The notes: generated by a model not told the origin, from the letters alone. A stretch of 64,000 nucleotides of DNA from Mycobacteroides saopaulense (GCF_001456355.1 NZ_CP010271.1:2356001-2420000), one strand, 5' to 3'; numbered from the stretch's first letter, positions 15,902 to 25,077 are shown. Translations and numbers: made by a program.

Positions 15902-17893
15902 TCAATCCTTGAGCACCGAGGTGAAGGCCTGCTCGTACGAGTCCGCCATTGTCTCAATGGTGTACAAATCACGCATTCGCTCAAAGCCATTGCGCCCGAG
16001 TGCCGTCAAACGCTCTGGGCGGCGAAGGACATCCCGCAGTGCGGCGCGCCACGATGTGACATCTATCGGGTCGACCACCACACCACTGCCGTCGGCGAGC
16101 ATGTCGGGAACCGAGCAGACCGCCGATCCGATGACTGGTACCGCGCGTGCCATCGCCTCCAAGATCACCAAGGGAAAGGCCTCGCTGCGACTGGGAACGC
16201 AGAGCACATCGCAGTCGGCCAGGGCGTGCGCGGGTCCGGGCGACCAACCACGCCAATGAATCCGGTCACGCACCGTGTCGGGGGTGAGCGCCTCTAACCT
16301 GGGACGGTCGGGCCCGTCGCCGAAGATGGAGAGCTGCCAATCGTATTCGGTGAGCCCGCTCAGGGCCTCCACCAGCAGGTGCGGGTTCTTGTGTTCGACG
16401 ATCCGGGACAACATCACGAAATGCAAGGGCCTGCTGGAGATCCGGCGCACCGGTGCTGTCGCGGGCAGGTCGCTGCGGTTCACCACGCCATTGGGGGCGG
16501 TGAAGAAGCGGGCGCCCACCCGCTGATGCGCGGACACCTCGTCCCAGTGCCGGCGCGACAGCGCGATGAAGCCGTCGGCGCGGTTCATCGCGGCCGCCAG
16601 CGGCGCCGAGTAGGTCCCGGTATCCAGCGCCGGCGGAATGTGTGCCGCCACCAGCCACCGGCGCTCACGTCCGGACGCGCGCCACAGCGTGGCGCAACCC
16701 GTTTCGGTGTTGGTATCCCCGGAGACCAGGATCGCGGGCCCCTCCCCGATCTCGAATGCCGGACACCACCACGGCTGGCGTACCACCCGCACGGTCGCGG
16801 GAATCTCCGCCACCAACGGGCCGAAACGCTGCATGCAGGCGATGGTCACGGCATAGCCCCGCCGGTCCAATTCTGTTGCCAGCAAAACATGTTGGCGTTC
16901 TGCTCCCCCGTACACCAGCCGATTCGTCGTGAGAATGATCTGGGGGCGGCCCGTACCGGTTCGAAGCCGCGTCTGGCGGAGCCGGCGCGCGGCGGGCTGG
17001 ACACGGTCCAGCACCGATGTGCCGGCCAGATACAGATCCGCTGTGCGCACGCCTTTCGCATGTTCCAGTGTCAACGCGATATTGGCTCGCAGCAGATCGT
17101 CGGAGCGAATGCTGCGCTCACGATCTCCGGTGACGGTTCCCTTGGCGCTGTGCGTGACACCGAGCTCGTCCGCGAGGACCAGTTGCCAGCCCGCCGAACG
17201 GGCACGCAGCTGCCAGTCGGCCTCCTCGCCATAGAGAAAGAACTCCTCGTCGAAAGCGCCGACTTCATTCCACGCCCGGCGATTGATCAACAGACATGCC
17301 CCGGTGAGGTAGCCGTCGACGTTGGTGGGGCGCGCGCGATACAGCTCGGAGATCACGCGGCCGCGCCAGGCAGGCGCATATCCTGCACGCGATACCAAGG
17401 CGCGCAGCAGGTTCGGAGAGCGATGGCTGTTGTCCCAGGGAAGCTCGCCGGGATGCGGGTTGGCCGGATCGATCTGCGGCGCTGCCGCGGCGACGCGCGC
17501 ACCGTATGCGATCTGGTTTCGTGTCTGAGCCAGCGGGCCGGTGACGACGGCATCGGGATTCAGCAGCAGCAGATTGGCACCCGGAACGAGGGCCGCCAGC
17601 CGATTCACAGCAGCGGCGAATCCGAGGTTTTCACCCGTTCCATGCCAGCTGACCTCAGGATGGGACGCCCGAACAGCCTCCATACCGGGATAGTTCGCGC
17701 CGGAGTTGTCCCATACATGAATCGGCAGATCGGCGAGATGCTCGCGACAAGACCGTAGACAGTCGTCCAGCAGATCCGGGCGGCGGTATGCCACCACGCA
17801 CACCGCGATGCTCCCATCGATCTCACCGGCCTGGGGTTCCGGCAGATAGGCCCGATTGAGTTCCCTGCGTCTGTTCCTACCCACACCGATCAC
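15902..17893 (-). CDS. Bifunctional glycosyltransferase: GT2 fused to GT4
   Basis: A 663-residue fusion. Residues about 28-320 form a GT2 (GT-A fold) domain of the rhamnosyltransferase kind: AVCVVAYRRPDLLDDCL, NLGFAAAVN, the metal-binding LLLNPDAVV, and the FFLYGEEADWQLRA motif holding the catalytic base region. Residues about 330-660 form a GT4 (GT-B fold) domain with LVYGGAERQHV, VMLSRIVEHKNPH, IFGDGPDRPRL and RSEAFPLVILEAMA (EX7E). Two consecutive sugar additions by one polypeptide are therefore likely. The gene overlaps the flippase by 4 bp and the next GT4 (TTG reading) by 4 bp. No membrane segment is seen, so it acts at the cytoplasmic side. Confidence 0.88.
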   Translation of the reverse strand: MIGVGRNRRRELNRAYLPEPQAGEIDGSIAVCVVAYRRPDLLDDCLRSCREHLADLPIHVWDNSGANYPGMEAVRASHPEVSWHGTGENLGFAAAVNRLAALVPGANLLLLNPDAVVTGPLAQTRNQIAYGARVAAAAPQIDPANPHPGELPWDNSHRSPNLLRALVSRAGYAPAWRGRVISELYRARPTNVDGYLTGACLLINRRAWNEVGAFDEEFFLYGEEADWQLRARSAGWQLVLADELGVTHSAKGTVTGDRERSIRSDDLLRANIALTLEHAKGVRTADLYLAGTSVLDRVQPAARRLRQTRLRTGTGRPQIILTTNRLVYGGAERQHVLLATELDRRGYAVTIACMQRFGPLVAEIPATVRVVRQPWWCPAFEIGEGPAILVSGDTNTETGCATLWRASGRERRWLVAAHIPPALDTGTYSAPLAAAMNRADGFIALSRRHWDEVSAHQRVGARFFTAPNGVVNRSDLPATAPVRRISSRPLHFVMLSRIVEHKNPHLLVEALSGLTEYDWQLSIFGDGPDRPRLEALTPDTVRDRIHWRGWSPGPAHALADCDVLCVPSRSEAFPLVILEAMARAVPVIGSAVCSVPDMLADGSGVVVDPIDVTSWRAALRDVLRRPERLTALGRNGFERMRDLYTIETMADSYEQAFTSVLKD

Positions 17894-19365
17894 TCTTCTG
17901 CGCCCTCCTTGCGGAGTAGTTCACGGACATCATGCAGATGTACCGGGCCGGCCCACAGATTCACACCCACGTAGACCACGGCAGCGATCGCCGCGGCCGT
18001 CAGATCAGGCAACCATCGTGCGGCAAGTCCCAGTGCTCCGACAGCGGCCAGTGTCGGTATGGACAACCGGATCAAGAACATCCAGGGCGTGCGGTACGAG
18101 GTGCAGGTGGACAGCCTGATGCTGGCGACGATCAGGCCCACGACCTCGCTGGCCACCAAGGCGATCGCGGCGCCCAGCGAGCCCAGGTGAGGGATGAGCG
18201 CGATGTTGAGAAGAACGTTTCCCCCGAGATTGAAGACGTTGAGACGCAACAGAAAAGCTTGACGATGCGCGGCGAACAGGGCTTGGCTCACGGCGCCCGT
18301 AAGGAAGGTCAGACCCACCGCGACCAGAAGTAGCGGCATCACCAGGTTCGACTTGTCCACGAACTGCTCGGAACCGAGGAACGCGACCAGGTCGCGGCCG
18401 ACGAAGAATCCCACGACCGCGATGGGAACCGCGATCGCCAGCATCAAACCCATCGAGCGCTCGATGAAGGCCGCGAACCTCTCACGCGAGGAGGCGAAGA
18501 GCCCCGCCATCGTGGACAACGTCGCGCCCAGAAAGAAGTTGCCCATGAGCGACAGGGTGAAGGCGGTCTGGTACGCCAGGCCGTACCGACCAACCTCGGC
18601 GGGTGTACTCAACAGACTCAGGATCACACCGTCGATGCGCCAGTAGAGCACCCCGATCACGAGCACGATGGTCTGGGGCAAGCTCTCGCGCACCAAGCTC
18701 CATGTCTCGCTCGCCGACATGACCAAGCGCAGCGGGGTGATCCGGTGCGCCGCGATGGCCTGGACCACGAGCAGCATGGCAGGGGCGACGACTTGGGGCA
18801 GCGCGTACCACACGTGGGCGGAGCCCATGGTCACCAAAACAACCGTGACCGCGAGCATCGCAACACGCGACAACGTGTCGGCCAGCGCCACCGCTGAAAA
18901 CCGCACCGCGGACATGAATATCGGGTTGAGGCAGCTCGACAGCGTCGTCAATGCGAGGCTTGCGCTGACGATCAGCAGCATCGACTGCACCTCGGGCTGA
19001 TCGGTGTAGACCACCCAGCCCGATACGGCGGCCAGGGCGGCAAGCGGCAGGCAATAGCTCAGCGAGAAGGCAAGATTGATGCCGACCAACCGTTGCAGGC
19101 TCCCCGTCCCCGCCGAGACGCGCCGCACGATGACCACGCCGATACCCAATTCGGTCAGGCTGGTCCACAGTCCGATGAAGAAGATCGCGGAGTTCAGGTG
19201 CCCGTAGGACTCGGGGCCGAGGGCGCGGGTGGTCAGCGCGATGGACCCGATCGACGCGATCGTGCCCAGCACCCGGCCACCGAGCTGCCATGCCACCGCA
19301 CCGGCGATCCGGCGTCCCGACGCCGGCTCGGTAACCGGGGATCCGTCGGCGCGTTCCGACGTCAT
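17890..19365 (-). CDS. Wzx-type oligosaccharide flippase (MOP superfamily)
   Basis: A 491-residue integral membrane protein with about 12 to 14 hydrophobic segments, of the polysaccharide biosynthesis/MATE-like (Wzx, RfbX) family. It opens with AGAVAWQLGGRVLGTIASIG and continues with ALGPESYGHLNSAIFFIG, as in these flippases. It should move the lipid-linked repeat unit across the membrane. It starts at ATG 19365, head to head with a glycosyltransferase, and leads the minus-strand operon. The presence of a flippase, together with the Wzy-like and Wzz-like proteins downstream, is the main argument for a Wzx/Wzy assembly route. Confidence 0.87.
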   Translation of the reverse strand: MTSERADGSPVTEPASGRRIAGAVAWQLGGRVLGTIASIGSIALTTRALGPESYGHLNSAIFFIGLWTSLTELGIGVVIVRRVSAGTGSLQRLVGINLAFSLSYCLPLAALAAVSGWVVYTDQPEVQSMLLIVSASLALTTLSSCLNPIFMSAVRFSAVALADTLSRVAMLAVTVVLVTMGSAHVWYALPQVVAPAMLLVVQAIAAHRITPLRLVMSASETWSLVRESLPQTIVLVIGVLYWRIDGVILSLLSTPAEVGRYGLAYQTAFTLSLMGNFFLGATLSTMAGLFASSRERFAAFIERSMGLMLAIAVPIAVVGFFVGRDLVAFLGSEQFVDKSNLVMPLLLVAVGLTFLTGAVSQALFAAHRQAFLLRLNVFNLGGNVLLNIALIPHLGSLGAAIALVASEVVGLIVASIRLSTCTSYRTPWMFLIRLSIPTLAAVGALGLAARWLPDLTAAAIAAVVYVGVNLWAGPVHLHDVRELLRKEGAEE

Positions 19366-19397
19366 GTGCTACCTTGCGCCGGTACGGGATGGGAACA

Positions 19398-20480
19398 ATG
19401 CAACCGAATCAACAAGTGCGCGCGTATGTGGCTTTGCCGCATGGCGTTTCGGCTTCGCAATGGAAAGCTCGCCACAGTGCCGATCAGGTGCCCGACCGGG
19501 CGCCGTACGGACTGCATCGGCTGTCCAACTACGGGGTGGCGCCCACCTTCGGCGAGTTCTCGTTCGGCCGACGCATGGAGCGAATAGCTGGTCAAATCCG
19601 CTACCGCACCGGCGATCTGGAGATCTTGGAGACCGTCGCCGACCGGACGGCCAGGCGCACGAGCGATGTCGTGTTCTGCTACGACGAACGTACCGGCGTG
19701 CCCGCTGCGGTTGCCAGCGCCCTCGGCATGGGTCCGCCGGTGGTCACCGGAGTGGGCTGGCTTACTCAACCCGCGGATTCTCCACCGGTTCATCGCCGAC
19801 TCGTGCGTCACGCATTGGCGCGCAGTGCAGCGGTGTTCTCGCAGTCCCCTCCCCAGGTCGAACTGCTCGCCCGGGCATGGGGTGTCGAGGATGCGCGCCT
19901 GTATTTCGCGCCGGTGGGCATCGATACCGATTTCTACCGGATACAACAGTGGGATGGCGCCCACACTCCTCTGGTGGTGAGTGCGGGTGAAGACGTTCAC
20001 CGAGATCACGCCCTTCTTGTCCAGTCGGTGCTGACGGCCCGCGAACGCTGCCCCGGCCTCACCCTCGAACTGGCCACGGCATTGCCGATCAGCGCGCCGC
20101 CCGGACTGGTCAGGTTGCACACCGCGCGTCTCTACGGGCGCATGCGCGACCTGTACCGCCGATCCACTGTCGTGGCGATTGCGGTGCGCCCCAACGTGGT
20201 CACTGGTTCTGGGCTCACGGTGGCACTCGAAGCCATGGCCAGTGGGCGGCCCGTGGTGATGACCGACAACCCGGGCATATCCCATTACGTCCGCCACGAT
20301 GTAGATGGACTGTTGGTGCCTCCCGGGGATCCCGACGCGTTTGCCCGTGCGCTTGCCGACCTGGCGCGCGACCCCGAGCGGGCCAAGGCCCTCGGGCAGG
20401 CGGGGGCGCAGCGAGTGCGGGCGGAGTTCAGCTCCGAACGAATGGCTGAGCATTTCGCGAGCATTATGCATGGGGTTTAG
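19398..20480 (+). CDS. Glycosyltransferase family 4
   Basis: A GT-B enzyme of 360 residues from ATG 19398 (MQPNQQVRAYVALPHG). Upstream in-frame ATG 19389 and TTG 19374 are possible; GGGA just before 19398 favours it. The N-terminal half has ERTGVPAAVASALGMGPPVVTG. The C-terminal half has PLVVSAGEDVHRDH and the region GSGLTVALEAMASGRPVV with the acidic donor-site motif, followed by GLLVPPGDPDAFA. It is divergent from the flippase and runs into the convergent WecG/TagA gene with no gap. Donor and acceptor unknown. Confidence 0.86.
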   Translation: MQPNQQVRAYVALPHGVSASQWKARHSADQVPDRAPYGLHRLSNYGVAPTFGEFSFGRRMERIAGQIRYRTGDLEILETVADRTARRTSDVVFCYDERTGVPAAVASALGMGPPVVTGVGWLTQPADSPPVHRRLVRHALARSAAVFSQSPPQVELLARAWGVEDARLYFAPVGIDTDFYRIQQWDGAHTPLVVSAGEDVHRDHALLVQSVLTARERCPGLTLELATALPISAPPGLVRLHTARLYGRMRDLYRRSTVVAIAVRPNVVTGSGLTVALEAMASGRPVVMTDNPGISHYVRHDVDGLLVPPGDPDAFARALADLARDPERAKALGQAGAQRVRAEFSSERMAEHFASIMHGV

Positions 20481-21290
20481 CTACGTCGCGTGTCCAGATT
20501 GCGGGGACTCGATCGTGGCCTTCCGCAAGCGCACCACAGACGCGGGCCCCTGCACCAGATAGCGTCGCGCCATGCGCCGAGGTTCACGCCCCAAGCGATA
20601 GGACCATTCCAGCCCGCAGCGCTGCATCCACTCCGGTGCCCGCACGGCAGCACCAGCCAGAAAGTCTGCCGACGCACCGAAGGCCAACAGGACGGCCGCT
20701 CCGGTATCTATACCGTGGCGTGCAATCCACAACTCCTGCAAAGGTTTTCCCAGTCCAACCACCAGCATGTGCGGGCTCGCCGCCGCGATGTCACGCGCCA
20801 GAACGTCGCTGCGCCCAGGATCGGTGAGCTCGGATCGATCCGGCCCCCAAAAACCGGCGATCTCCAGACCCGGATAGCGCTCGTGGATCACCGCACGCAG
20901 CTGGTCATGGGTCTGCGGCAGCCCACCCAGAAAGCCGACCCGGTGCCCCATCCGCATGGCCTGCTCGAGCAGGAGAGGCAACAGATCGGCGCCCGTGATC
21001 CGGGGCCAGTGCCGGCGCGTCTTGAGGCGGGCACGCGCCACGATCGGGGCGCCGTCGGCAAGCATCAACCAGTTCAGCCGAGGTTCCGTTGCCGCGCAAT
21101 CGGGGTTCGCACGACCCGCACCGAAGTGATGCAGATGGTCCAGATTCACCGAGCCGGCGACAAGCGGTGGCCCATCGCGCACCGACGCGCGCCGACCGAC
21201 CGCGGCGAGCACATCGGACACTGAGCAAAGATCCACCGCCACCTGCGAGATCATCACTCGAACTGGCGGTCCCAGCGCTTCTGTCGACAC
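20481..21290 (-). CDS. WecG/TagA/CpsF family glycosyltransferase (GT26)
   Basis: A 269-residue enzyme of the WecB/TagA/CpsF family. Family residues are visible: Asn49 (SVNLDH), Asp79 in ADGAPIV, the RITGADLL motif at 97-104, FLGGLPQT, and GLGKPLQELWI near residue 190. TagA-type enzymes add the second sugar, often ManNAc(A), to a GlcNAc-lipid primer and so commit the lipid-linked unit. I start at GTG 21290 because TAGGCT lies exactly 7 nt upstream (leaderless). ATG 21254 is an alternative and a TTG reading from 21353 is unlikely. The usual ADG is preceded by Leu where many members have Asn. Confidence 0.87.
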   Translation of the reverse strand: MSTEALGPPVRVMISQVAVDLCSVSDVLAAVGRRASVRDGPPLVAGSVNLDHLHHFGAGRANPDCAATEPRLNWLMLADGAPIVARARLKTRRHWPRITGADLLPLLLEQAMRMGHRVGFLGGLPQTHDQLRAVIHERYPGLEIAGFWGPDRSELTDPGRSDVLARDIAAASPHMLVVGLGKPLQELWIARHGIDTGAAVLLAFGASADFLAGAAVRAPEWMQRCGLEWSYRLGREPRRMARRYLVQGPASVVRLRKATIESPQSGHAT

Positions 21291-21297
21291 GGCGGAC

Positions 21298-21303
21298 AGC
21301 CTA
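21298..21303 (-). promoter_or_regulatory. -10 box of the WecG/TagA gene, leaderless arrangement
   Basis: TAGGCT on the minus strand, then 7 nt, then GTG 21290. No Shine-Dalgarno is present. Confidence 0.5.
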
Positions 21304-21338
21304 GCCCGGTTGATTCCATAGGGCGGGCAAGTGTGGGT

Positions 21339-21344
21339 TATGCT
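21339..21344 (+). promoter_or_regulatory. -10 box of the wzz-like/wzy-like operon
   Basis: TATGCT, a near-consensus box, lies 76 nt before GTG 21421. It shares a 130-bp divergent control region with the WecG/TagA promoter. A TTCCAT at 21314 could be a weak -35 (19-nt spacer). Confidence 0.5.
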
Positions 21345-21420
21345 CGTGACCAATAACGCTGGTTATGGGACGGCGCGCCTGCTGCGGATAGTCCGGACGA
21401 TAGCGAGAGTCGGAGCGGCC

Positions 21421-22347
21421 GTGAACGTCAACGACCTGGTCAAGCGGATCTTGAGCCGGCGAGGCGCGTTATTCCTGGTAGCGATCCTGGTATGCGGCGC
21501 CGGCGCGTACGGATACACCACCGGCGTGACCGTTCGGGCGTCGACCGCGTCGGCCGTCGTGATCCCGCCCCCCACCTATTCCTCGACCGGCGACACGCTC
21601 GGCGCCAACCCCATGCTGAACCTGTCGCCGGAAAAGGCCCAGCTTGCGGGAATCCTCGCTACCGCGATGTCCAGTCAGCCCGCGCAGGCAGCCGTCGCTG
21701 CAGCCGCGCCCGGAGTGGACTACAAGGTCACCAACACCATCGACCTGGGGCCCAGTAATCAGCAGCCGTCGCCGCAAATATCGATTCTGGTGCTGTGCGG
21801 CGCCACGTCCGATTGCCAGGCGGGCGCTGCGGCGCTGTTGGACGTCGCACGCGACAATCTGGTGAAGCTGCAGGTCGGCGCCTCGGTATCCCCGGAGAAC
21901 TGGGCCAGTCTGACCGTCCTGCAGGAGCCCACGGCACCCGTCGTCATGTCCAGCAGCGGCATGAAGTCCGCGGGCTCCATGGCGGTCGCGGCACTGCTGG
22001 CGGGAATCATCGTGCTCTTGGTATACGACGCCCTGACGGAACGTCGCCGCAAAGAAAAGTCTACTGATAGGCCAACCAAGAAGAAGGCGCGGGCGAAGAC
22101 CGTGACCACCCCCTCCGAGGGCACCTCAATGCCCGTCTCCGAGCCGGCCGAGGAGACCGAACCATCGGCTGCCAGTGACAACGGGCAAGTTATGGCAAAC
22201 ACGTCGGTGCCCATGATCATCGATGACGACCTGGACAACGTCGAGATCGATGACGAGGCGTTGGCCCAGGCGGTGCTGAACTGGACTCCACCCCGACTGA
22301 CCGATTTCCGTAACTGGCGTGACGACAAGCCTTCCGCAGACCGGTAG
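21421..22347 (+). CDS. Wzz-like polysaccharide chain-length/co-polymerase membrane protein
   Basis: A 308-residue protein from GTG 21421, with GGAG upstream. The layout is that of chain-length determinant proteins: a short cytoplasmic N-terminus, membrane segment 1 at about residues 16-36, an extracytoplasmic domain to about 182, and membrane segment 2 at about 183-203. A long charged cytoplasmic tail follows, beginning with a Lys/Arg cluster (about 206-230) and ending acidic (IIDDDLDNVEIDDEAL). No tyrosine-kinase domain is attached. The extracytoplasmic domain contains two Cys residues (VLCGATSDC). Similarity to Wzz is by architecture and context, not by a strong motif. Its end overlaps the polymerase gene by 29 bp. 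Confidence 0.7.
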   Translation: MNVNDLVKRILSRRGALFLVAILVCGAGAYGYTTGVTVRASTASAVVIPPPTYSSTGDTLGANPMLNLSPEKAQLAGILATAMSSQPAQAAVAAAAPGVDYKVTNTIDLGPSNQQPSPQISILVLCGATSDCQAGAAALLDVARDNLVKLQVGASVSPENWASLTVLQEPTAPVVMSSSGMKSAGSMAVAALLAGIIVLLVYDALTERRRKEKSTDRPTKKKARAKTVTTPSEGTSMPVSEPAEETEPSAASDNGQVMANTSVPMIIDDDLDNVEIDDEALAQAVLNWTPPRLTDFRNWRDDKPSADR

Positions 22348-23662
22348 TGCTCCCGCCGCGGTGGCCGACCGCGGGTTGCACACCGCAAAATTCACGGCAC
22401 TGGCATTGATCGTGCTGCTGGGCACTCGCCAGGTCTACGCGGTATACGCGTTGAAAGGGTTGAGTCCCGCCCAGGTCGCGTTGGTTCTCGTCGGAGCGCT
22501 GGGCATCTACTGGATGGTGTCCGGCCGCAGCCTCGCCCTAGGCGCACGGGGGCTGACCATCGCGGTCCTGGCATCCCTGCTGATGACGGTGGCGTCCTTC
22601 AATGTGGCCGTGACGCGCATCCTGCCGCATGTCGCCCTGATCCAGGCCGGACAGGGCGTCGCCGCCTTCGCCGTCACGGTGATCGCACTCATCGGGTTCG
22701 TCTTTCTGTTCGCCGCCAATCCCGAGAGTTCGGCACGCATCATCGAGATCCTGCTCAAGGCTCTGCTCATCGGTGGCTCGGTCACCGCGGCGTTTGCGTT
22801 GATCCAGTTCGCGACGGGATTCGATCTGGCCGCAATGATCCGGATTCCCGGCGTCATGAAGTTTCGGGATTCCGGTGTGGCGTACGGGATCGTCCGTGAA
22901 GGTGTCGTCCGCGCGCAGGGCGCCGCCGGACATGCCCTCGAATTGAGTGCCGTGCTGACCGCCATCGCACCGGTGGGCTTGGCGCTGGTGTACAGCGCCA
23001 AGGCCGCAGGCCGGAAGGCGTGGCCGTGGGCCGTACTGACCGCCGTGGTGATTGCCGGCTCTGTGGTGACGGTCTCGCGATCGGCGTTCATCGGATTGGC
23101 GGCCGCTGTCCTCGTGATGTCCTGGCGCTGGCCGGTGCGTCGCCTGGCCGGGCTGATATGCGCCGGACTGGGTGCCGCTGCACTCGCCGCCGTCAGTGGG
23201 CTTGGCGTCTTCGAGGCGATCATCAGCACCTTCATGGGCAGCGCCGACGATCCCTCATTGCAATCGCGTGCCCGCGGGATCGACTACGTGATGTCTCATT
23301 GGACCGAGCATTTCTGGTTGGGACAGGGATCATTCACGTACCCCCTGGGACCCGAGCAGCCCGTACTGGACAACGAGTACCTCAGCCGGCTCATCGAAGG
23401 CGGCATCCTGGGCCTGCTGACACTGATCATCCTGATGATCACGGCAATCGCCTACGCGGCCAAGGCACGCAACCACTGTGAGGACACCGCCACCACCGAG
23501 TTGATCAACGGTGTGCTCGGTGCGCTCGTTGCGCTCACCGTGGTCAGCACGGTACTGGATGTATCTGCTTTCCAGCAGGTTTCGATGGTTCGGTGGCTGC
23601 TCATCGTGCTGGCCGGCGCCGCATGGGCGCTGGTCAGTCCCGACAAGGAAGTACGGACGTGA
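22319..23662 (+). CDS. Wzy/O-antigen ligase-like polymerase
   Basis: A 447-residue polytopic membrane protein with about 11 hydrophobic segments and the O-antigen ligase/Wzy_C pattern. The pattern is a large periplasmic loop preceding SRSAFIGLAAAVLVMSW, then the later segment HFWLGQGSFTYPLG and DNEYLSRLIEGGILGLL, which matches the conserved D/N-E-Y-L-x-x-L-x-E-x-G of this family. It should polymerise or ligate lipid-linked glycan units on the outer face of the membrane. The start GTG 22319 lies inside the end of the Wzz-like gene, so the two are likely coupled. It overlaps the aminotransferase gene by 4 bp. Confidence 0.85.
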   Translation: MTTSLPQTGSAPAAVADRGLHTAKFTALALIVLLGTRQVYAVYALKGLSPAQVALVLVGALGIYWMVSGRSLALGARGLTIAVLASLLMTVASFNVAVTRILPHVALIQAGQGVAAFAVTVIALIGFVFLFAANPESSARIIEILLKALLIGGSVTAAFALIQFATGFDLAAMIRIPGVMKFRDSGVAYGIVREGVVRAQGAAGHALELSAVLTAIAPVGLALVYSAKAAGRKAWPWAVLTAVVIAGSVVTVSRSAFIGLAAAVLVMSWRWPVRRLAGLICAGLGAAALAAVSGLGVFEAIISTFMGSADDPSLQSRARGIDYVMSHWTEHFWLGQGSFTYPLGPEQPVLDNEYLSRLIEGGILGLLTLIILMITAIAYAAKARNHCEDTATTELINGVLGALVALTVVSTVLDVSAFQQVSMVRWLLIVLAGAAWALVSPDKEVRT

Positions 23663-24996
23663 CGCACAGGGGCTTCGATCAGTCGAACGCATGGCAGGCG
23701 CGGCTCCACCACGCGGTGCCTGGGGGCGCGCACACCTACGCGCGCGGCGCCGATCAGTACCCACTCGGCATGGCGCCCGTGCTGACCCATGGATCGGGTG
23801 CACGAGTGTGGGACGTCGACGGCAACTCCTATGTCGAGTACGGCATGGGGCTGCGGGCCATCACCCTGGGCCATGCGTACGGCCCGGTCGTCGATGCTGT
23901 TCGCGAAACACTGAGCCGGGGAGTAAGTTTCAGCCGACCCACGGTGAACGAGGCCGAAGCGGCCGAGGACTTTCTACGCACTGTGCCGACTGCAGAGATG
24001 GTCAAGTTCGCCAAAAACGGTTCCGACGTCACCACTGCGGCCATTCGCCTGGCACGCGCCGTCACGGGACGCACGATGGTGGCCGCATGTCGGCAACCCT
24101 TCTTCTCCACCGATGACTGGTTTATCGGTACCACCGAGATGAATGCGGGCATCCCGAAGGCCGCGACGGACGATGTGGTCAGATTCAACTACAACGACCT
24201 CTCATCCCTGACAGCGCTTTTCGACCAGTACCCGGGCGAGATCGCCTGCGTCATCTTGGAGGCGGCAAGCGCGGCGGCCGAGCCTGATCCTGGATTCCTG
24301 GAGTCCACCAGGGGGCTGTGCACCGAACGCGGTGCACTGCTGATTTTCGACGAGATCATCACCGGGTTCCGATGGTCCCGCGCGGGTGCTCAGGCGGTGT
24401 ACGCGGTGACCCCCGACCTGTCCTGCTGGGGCAAGGCGATGGGCAACGGATTTGCGATCGCGGCGCTCGCGGGCAAGCGCGACTACATGGAGCGCGGCGG
24501 CCTGCGCACCGACGATCCGCGGACCTTCCTGTTGTCCACCACGAATGGACCGGAGACGGTGGGGCTGGCCGCGTTTCGCGCGGTGGTGCGGTCATACCAC
24601 GACGACGCCCCGGTACGCGCGATGGACGCCGCGGGCCGCAACCTCGCTGCGGGTATAGCGGAAGTCACCGCGGAACTCGGTGTGGGCGAACATATCCGGA
24701 CGATCGGCCGACCGTCCTGCCTCACCTTCACCAGCCTCGGTCCTGACGGGCAGCCCTCGCAGGCCTACCGCGCCCTGCTGCTCCAGGAGCTGCTGTGTCG
24801 TGGCGTACTGGGGCAGTCTTTCGTGATCTCCGCCGCACACTCACCGACCGATATCGAGTTGACCGTCGACGCGTTGCGGGGAGCCGCCGAGGTGTATCGA
24901 CGCGCCCTTGAAGCCGGCAGCACCGATGGATTCCTGCTGGGACCGCCGGTCGCGCCGGCATTGCGCGCACTCGCTGCGCCGCGCCGGCTTCCCTGA
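23659..24996 (+). CDS. Class III PLP aminotransferase / glutamate-1-semialdehyde aminomutase-like
   Basis: A 445-residue fold-type I PLP enzyme from GTG 23659, which overlaps the polymerase stop by 4 bp. Hallmarks are VWDVDGNSYVEYGMGLR near the start, KNGSDVTTAAIRLAR, the PLP-ring Asp in LLIFDEIITGFR, and the Schiff-base Lys259 in CWGKAMGNGF. Sequence type is closest to HemL-like aminomutases. The position in a glycan operon points to transamination of a sugar, a glycan substituent or a small amino group carrier, not to haem synthesis. This is inference. It closes the accessory block before cydA. Confidence 0.85.
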   Translation: MTHRGFDQSNAWQARLHHAVPGGAHTYARGADQYPLGMAPVLTHGSGARVWDVDGNSYVEYGMGLRAITLGHAYGPVVDAVRETLSRGVSFSRPTVNEAEAAEDFLRTVPTAEMVKFAKNGSDVTTAAIRLARAVTGRTMVAACRQPFFSTDDWFIGTTEMNAGIPKAATDDVVRFNYNDLSSLTALFDQYPGEIACVILEAASAAAEPDPGFLESTRGLCTERGALLIFDEIITGFRWSRAGAQAVYAVTPDLSCWGKAMGNGFAIAALAGKRDYMERGGLRTDDPRTFLLSTTNGPETVGLAAFRAVVRSYHDDAPVRAMDAAGRNLAAGIAEVTAELGVGEHIRTIGRPSCLTFTSLGPDGQPSQAYRALLLQELLCRGVLGQSFVISAAHSPTDIELTVDALRGAAEVYRRALEAGSTDGFLLGPPVAPALRALAAPRRLP

Positions 24997-25077
24997 CACT
25001 GCCTCCCCTGTGGCTTCACGCGTTTACCGCCCCACGTTCGTCTGGTTGGCGTATTAGTAAATGTGGCCCGTATCGCG

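Noticed and set aside
16379..17758. 459-codon plus-strand frame opposite the GT2-GT4 fusion
   Set aside because: High-GC antisense shadow; composition rich in Arg, His and Gln, no motif, and the opposite strand is unmistakably coding.
24997..25077. CRP-type palindrome upstream of cydA
   Set aside because: No convincing TGTGA-N6-TCACA-like site was found by eye.
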